Positions 59,901 to 64,000 of a DNA stretch of 64,000 nucleotides are shown piece after piece; the stretch's first letter is position 1, and each line of letters starts with the position of its first letter. The stretch is taken from contig JAMOUW010000079.1 of NCBI GenBank assembly GCA_027067955.1, positions 1 through 64,000 on the forward strand, in the 5' to 3' direction. The notes under the pieces are model-generated. The model had not been told where the DNA came from. It made no database searches and saw only the letters and a list, made by a program, of their open reading frames with translations. Source of the stretch: Thermaceae bacterium. Its GTDB lineage: Bacteria; Deinococcota; Deinococci; Deinococcales; Marinithermaceae. A program made the position numbers and the translations under genes.

Positions 59901-60722
59901 GTGAGTTACGAGGCAATCGTTGACGCTGTCAAATCAGTGCGGGAGCGCACGGACTTTACGCCGGAAGTGGGGTTGGTGCTGGGATCGGGCCTGGGCCCGC
60001 TCGCTGAAGAAATCGATACAGTGGCCGAGATCGCATACAGCGATATCCCCGGATTTCCTGTATCCACCGCCCCGGGGCATGAGGGAAAGCTGATTCTGGG
60101 CAGGCTTTCGGGTCGGGCCGTGGTCGCTTACAAAGGCCGGGTTCATTACTACGAAGGTTATTCCATGGAAAAGGTGGTATTCCCGGTACGGGTCGGCTAT
60201 TTTCTCGGAGCCAGACGCTTCGTCGTAACCTCGGCCGCCGGGGGGCTAAATCCGGTATACCAGGCGGGCGATTTTATGCTGCACCTGGATTTCATCAACG
60301 CCATGGGTGATAACCCTTTGCGCGGCCCCAACGATGGCCGTCTCGGGCCCCGCTTCCCGGTCACTTTTGACGCCTATGATCCCGAATACCTCGAAGTGGC
60401 GCGTCGTGTAGCGCGCTCCCAGGACGTACGCTTGCGCGAAGGCGTATACCTGGCGATTAGCGGACCGAGTTATGCGAGTCGCAGCGAGCTGAGGGTTTAT
60501 CGCTACGGCATGTATGCCGACGCCATTGGTATGTCGGTCGTGCCCGAGGTGCTCGCGCTGCGGCATCTGGGGGCGCGAGTTCTGGGTCTTTCGACAATTA
60601 CTGACATGGCGCTGGCGGATAGTTCCCACCATGCGGACGAGCAGGAAGTCATCAGGGTTGCGCAAGAGCGCAGTCCCGTTTTCCGCAGGTTGGTATCAGG
60701 CATCATTGCCGAGGTGCCGTAA
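59901..60722 (+). CDS. purine-nucleoside phosphorylase (low-molecular-mass trimeric type)
   Basis: VGLVLGSGLGPLAEEI...GHEGKLILGRLSG...KGRVHYYEGYSMEKVVFPVRV...TSAAGGLNP...AIGMSVVPEVLALRHLG. Confidence 0.95.
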   Translation: MSYEAIVDAVKSVRERTDFTPEVGLVLGSGLGPLAEEIDTVAEIAYSDIPGFPVSTAPGHEGKLILGRLSGRAVVAYKGRVHYYEGYSMEKVVFPVRVGYFLGARRFVVTSAAGGLNPVYQAGDFMLHLDFINAMGDNPLRGPNDGRLGPRFPVTFDAYDPEYLEVARRVARSQDVRLREGVYLAISGPSYASRSELRVYRYGMYADAIGMSVVPEVLALRHLGARVLGLSTITDMALADSSHHADEQEVIRVAQERSPVFRRLVSGIIAEVP

Positions 60723-60727
60723 TAAAG

Positions 60728-61369
60728 ATGGGATTGCTGGAGGTTCTTTCCCGCATAGAGGCTGCAGCCAAGCGGGCGGGGCGCGATCCTTCCGACGTCC
60801 GCCTGGTTGCGGTGACAAAAGGGCGCAGCCTGGATGAAATACATGACAAAGTGCTGCGCTATGGGGATTTCCCCCTTGGCGAGAACCGCGTCCAGGAAGC
60901 GAGGGTCAAGATGGCAGCATGGCCCGAGCGCGAGTGGCACTTCATTGGGCCCCTACAACGCAATAAGGTACGTTACCTGCGCCCGTTCCGGCTCATCCAC
61001 TCAGTGGATTCGCTTAAGCTGGCCAGAGCCCTGGCGGCGCGCGCTGCCGGGGAGGGCTACCGGCCCCGGATCTTGCTTGAGGTAAATGTCGGTCGCGAAC
61101 CGCAGAAGCATGGACTCGACCCTTCCGAGGTGGATGAGGCGGTGGGCGCGGTGCGAGAGATGGGGTCTTTGGAACTGAGCGGTCTGATGACGCTGGCTCC
61201 ATTGGTAGAGGATCCGGAGCAGGTGCGCGGTATTTTTCGGGAGCTGGCGCTAATGGCCGCCAAGCATGGTTTGCAAGAGCTTTCCATGGGAATGTCCGGC
61301 GACTATGAGGTTGCCGTAGAGGAGGGGGCGACCCTGGTGCGGGTAGGCCGGGCGCTCTTCGAAGAGTAA
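60728..61369 (+). CDS. YggS-family PLP homeostasis protein
   Basis: VRLVAVTKGRSLDEI...GENRVQEARVKMA...WHFIGPLQRNKVRYL...SVDSLKLA...LSMGMSGDYEVAVEEGATLVRVGRALF. Confidence 0.95.
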   Translation: MGLLEVLSRIEAAAKRAGRDPSDVRLVAVTKGRSLDEIHDKVLRYGDFPLGENRVQEARVKMAAWPEREWHFIGPLQRNKVRYLRPFRLIHSVDSLKLARALAARAAGEGYRPRILLEVNVGREPQKHGLDPSEVDEAVGAVREMGSLELSGLMTLAPLVEDPEQVRGIFRELALMAAKHGLQELSMGMSGDYEVAVEEGATLVRVGRALFEE

Positions 61370-61379
61370 ACTAACGGTA

Positions 61380-61832
61380 ATGGAGTTTAACGCGCTCGAT
61401 ATACGATATCAGGAGTTTAAACGCGGTTTACGGGGTTACGCAGTCGAAGAGGTTAGAGCTTATCTGGCGCAGCTGGCGGACTTCGTATCGCATCTGGTTG
61501 AAGAAAAACATCGTTTGGAGAAACGGGTATCCGAGTTGGAACAAAGCCTGTTGCAAATGCAGCAGAACGAGGAAAAACTCAAACGGACGGTAGTAGCCGC
61601 CGAGAGAATAGCCCGTGACGTAAAGCAGCAAGCGCAGCGCGAGGCGGAGCAGATAATTAAGGAAGCTCAGGAGCTGAAGGAACAAACTTTACGGGAAGCG
61701 GTGGAGCACGTAAAACGCGTTCAGCGGGACCTGGACATGCTTCGGAGAGAACGGGATCTATTCAAGGAGAAGTTTCGAGCCTTGCTGGAGGAACACCTGG
61801 AGTCACTTGATGGCGAGGGCGAATGGGGTTAA
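61380..61832 (+). CDS. DivIVA-domain protein
   Basis: LDIRYQEFKRGLRGYAVEEVRAYLAQLADFVSHLVEEKHRLEKRVSELE coiled coil. Confidence 0.92.
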   Translation: MEFNALDIRYQEFKRGLRGYAVEEVRAYLAQLADFVSHLVEEKHRLEKRVSELEQSLLQMQQNEEKLKRTVVAAERIARDVKQQAQREAEQIIKEAQELKEQTLREAVEHVKRVQRDLDMLRRERDLFKEKFRALLEEHLESLDGEGEWG

Positions 61833-62362
61833 TGAGTCCATCCCAAATGGGCCAGGGTGAATAACAATTGTTCCCGAAGCCGATACCTTCTCGAAAACTC
61901 GCCCTTAACCGGCCAGCCCCTAGCGTCGATACCCAGACGACGCGCTAACAATAGAGCCCGGGGCAGGTGCGGCTCATCGGTCACGATCCAGACCCCGCCG
62001 GGTTTTAGAAATGTTCGTGAGCGGGCCAGATTTTCCCAGGTGCTGCGACTTTTTGTTTCGCAGGCCAGTGCAGCTTGGGGTACGCCCCGGGACCTCAAGT
62101 AGCCGCATCCCGTGTCGCCTTCGCTGTGGCGGTCCCCAGGAGCGCTGCCGCCGCTAACTACGATACGTTCGATCATGCCTCTTTGAAAGAGGGTGAGCGC
62201 CGCATCCAGGCGGGCGCGAAAAATGGGTGACGGGACGCCGTCGTACTGTGCTGCGCCGAGAACCAGCGCCTGCCTGGGTTCGGTTGTTTCCCCGGGGACA
62301 CCGGCCGTGACTAAGATTCCAAAAAGCACCAACCAGCTAAGCAACCAGTGCCACGCCCGCAT
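61829..62362 (-). CDS. YdcF/SanA-family (DUF218) protein
   Basis: ALVLGAAQYDGVPSPIFRARLDAALTLFQRGMIERIVVSGG...SRSTWENLARSRTFL...VTDEPHLPRALLLARRLG. Confidence 0.93.
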   Translation of the reverse strand: MRAWHWLLSWLVLFGILVTAGVPGETTEPRQALVLGAAQYDGVPSPIFRARLDAALTLFQRGMIERIVVSGGSAPGDRHSEGDTGCGYLRSRGVPQAALACETKSRSTWENLARSRTFLKPGGVWIVTDEPHLPRALLLARRLGIDARGWPVKGEFSRRYRLREQLLFTLAHLGWTH

Positions 62363-62442
62363 AATTCAAGTTAACCTTCAGGGAGTGAGGATGTCCAGCT
62401 CGTGCTAAAATTTTATCGCGCAAGGGGTGCGCTGAAACGTAC

Positions 62443-64000
62443 ATGAACAAGCTTTACGGAAACATCCAAGGGCTGAAACCTTCCCTAAAAAAGAAGCTCG
62501 GGAATCTTTACCGCCGCAGGGTACCCGCAAACCGCCTCTACACTGCCGAAGTGGCTCGTACCTTAGCGGCTCTGTCCCAGGAGGTGGGCCGCCCTGTAAG
62601 TGTACTGCTGGCCCGTAACGGGCAGGTGCGGGCCGTTGCGGTGGGTGACGCGTCTGCTTTGCCGGTGCCGGAGCATGCATATTTGGAGTCGCGGCTTTCG
62701 GGTTATCGAATCCTGCACACTCATATGGCTGAAGGCGGCTTGAGTGCTCCGGATCTTTCTACGCTGTTTTTACACCGGTACGATTCCATTACGGCCATCG
62801 ATGTCGCCGCTGGTTTGCCGGCTGGAGTGCACCTTGCCCATCTGGTTCCGCCCGACGCCGAGGAGGAAGACTGGCGTATTTATCCGGCTCGCCCGTGGGA
62901 TACCTATTTGGAGTGGGATTATGGCGCCGTACTCAGGGCACTTGAGGAGGAGCTGGCGCGCCAGGATGATTTGCGTGAGCTCAGGGACGGTGCGGGTGAA
63001 CGCGTAATACTGGTGGGAGTCGATGAAGGTCAGGGTCCCGAGTCGGAATTGCGCCTAGAGGAGCTTACCGAGCTGGCCGGCACTGCGGGCGGGGTGGTGG
63101 TGCACCGCGAGCTTGTGTACCGTCCCAATCTCGACCCACGTTATGCAGTTGGGAGGGGCAAACTCGACGAACTTACACTCGTCGCCTACCATGAGAATGC
63201 CGGGACGCTAATATTTGGTATAGATCTCACTCCCGCGCAGGCTGGCGCCATAGAGCAGGTAACCCAGCTGAAGGTGCTGGATCGCACCCAATTAATTCTC
63301 GACATATTCGCGCGCCATGCGCGCACGCCGCAGGCGGAGGCGCAGGTGGAGCTAGCGCAGTTACGGTACCTCTTGCCCCGTTTGGTGGGCAAGGGAAAGC
63401 AGTTGAGTCGCTTGGGCGGCGGAATCGGCACGCGAGGCCCGGGCGAAACAAAACTGGAAGTTGATCGCAGGCGCATAGGTGAGCGCATTCACCGCCTTTC
63501 ACGTCAGATAGAGCGCATCGCCAAACAGCGGCGTGAAGCCCGCAAATCCCGCAAGCGCAACCGAATTCCGGTAGTAGCCATTGTGGGTTATACCAACGCT
63601 GGCAAGACCACCCTGCTGCGCTTGCTGGCGCGAAAGGGCGATGAGGGTGAAGACAAGCTTTTCGCAACTCTGCGGCCGCTTACCCGGCGTGGGTATCTCC
63701 CCGGGTACGGTGAAGTCCTTTTTACCGACACCGTCGGCTTCATCCGCGACATGCCTCCGGCGCTGCTAACCGCATTTGGTGCGACTTTGGAGGAGCTGTT
63801 TGAGGCCGACTTGATCCTCCACGTGGTTGACGCTACCGCTGCTGGGGCTTGCGAACACCATAGCGTCGTAGAGGAACGCCTGCGGGAGATGGGGCTCGAA
63901 ACTCCCCGGTTGGTGGTAATCAACAAGATCGACCGGGCTGATCCATTCGATCGCATGCAGCTTGAAGAGCGCCTTGTCGGCGTTGCCCTTTCGGCGCTAA
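62443..64000 (+). CDS. hflX: GTPase HflX (3'-truncated by window end)
   Basis: GRGKLDEL...FGIDLTPAQAGAIEQV...DRTQLILDIFARHARTPQAEAQVELAQLRYLLPRL...GGGIGTRGPGETKLEVDRR...VGYTNAGKTTLL; absent from the ORF track because there is no in-window stop. Confidence 0.95.
   Translation, partial: MNKLYGNIQGLKPSLKKKLGNLYRRRVPANRLYTAEVARTLAALSQEVGRPVSVLLARNGQVRAVAVGDASALPVPEHAYLESRLSGYRILHTHMAEGGLSAPDLSTLFLHRYDSITAIDVAAGLPAGVHLAHLVPPDAEEEDWRIYPARPWDTYLEWDYGAVLRALEEELARQDDLRELRDGAGERVILVGVDEGQGPESELRLEELTELAGTAGGVVVHRELVYRPNLDPRYAVGRGKLDELTLVAYHENAGTLIFGIDLTPAQAGAIEQVTQLKVLDRTQLILDIFARHARTPQAEAQVELAQLRYLLPRLVGKGKQLSRLGGGIGTRGPGETKLEVDRRRIGERIHRLSRQIERIAKQRREARKSRKRNRIPVVAIVGYTNAGKTTLLRLLARKGDEGEDKLFATLRPLTRRGYLPGYGEVLFTDTVGFIRDMPPALLTAFGATLEELFEADLILHVVDATAAGACEHHSVVEERLREMGLETPRLVVINKIDRADPFDRMQLEERLVGVALSAL

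Overview
The window is 64 kb of dense, GC-rich bacterial chromosome. Gene content and the promoter style described below suggest a Deinococcota/Thermales-type thermophile; this is an inference, not a database result. About 52 CDS are supported, mostly housekeeping or metabolic: ilvD; a rpe/comB/pnp/enoyl-CoA hydratase cluster behind a Crp-family regulator; fhs; mtaB; an ilvB-ilvN-ilvC-leuA-ORF-cimA operon; a large SARP/BTAD-AAA-TPR regulator; scpB, a Sua5-family gene, pilC and a GatA-like amidase; csaB/DUF5693; udk; SCO; ligA; a BMP-type ABC binding protein and ATPase; ymdB-like; ppc; queA; dnaG next to a zinc-ribbon nucleotidyl cyclase-ATPase; bamA; a second PNP; yggS-like; divIVA; and hflX (truncated by the window end). 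No rRNA, convincing tRNA, CRISPR array or IS element was found. The best non-coding signals, read directly from the sequence, are: (1) a complete trp/ilv-style attenuator before ilvB, with a consensus promoter, a near-leaderless 26-aa leader peptide rich in Ile/Leu/Val, and mutually exclusive pause, antiterminator and terminator pairings; (2) a recurrent TANNNT-N5-7-(A/G)TG arrangement at 16 gene starts on both strands, predicting widespread leaderless mRNAs; (3) an 11-bp-period direct repeat placed like a SARP operator, overlapping the stop codon of the SARP gene and 8 bp from the -10 of a 61-aa ORF; (4) divergent promoters with interlocked -10 boxes between the Sua5-family gene and pilC. Several proteins also have apparently degenerate active or metal sites (second ComB, one of the tandem PRTases, a PCu(A)C-like protein beside SCO).
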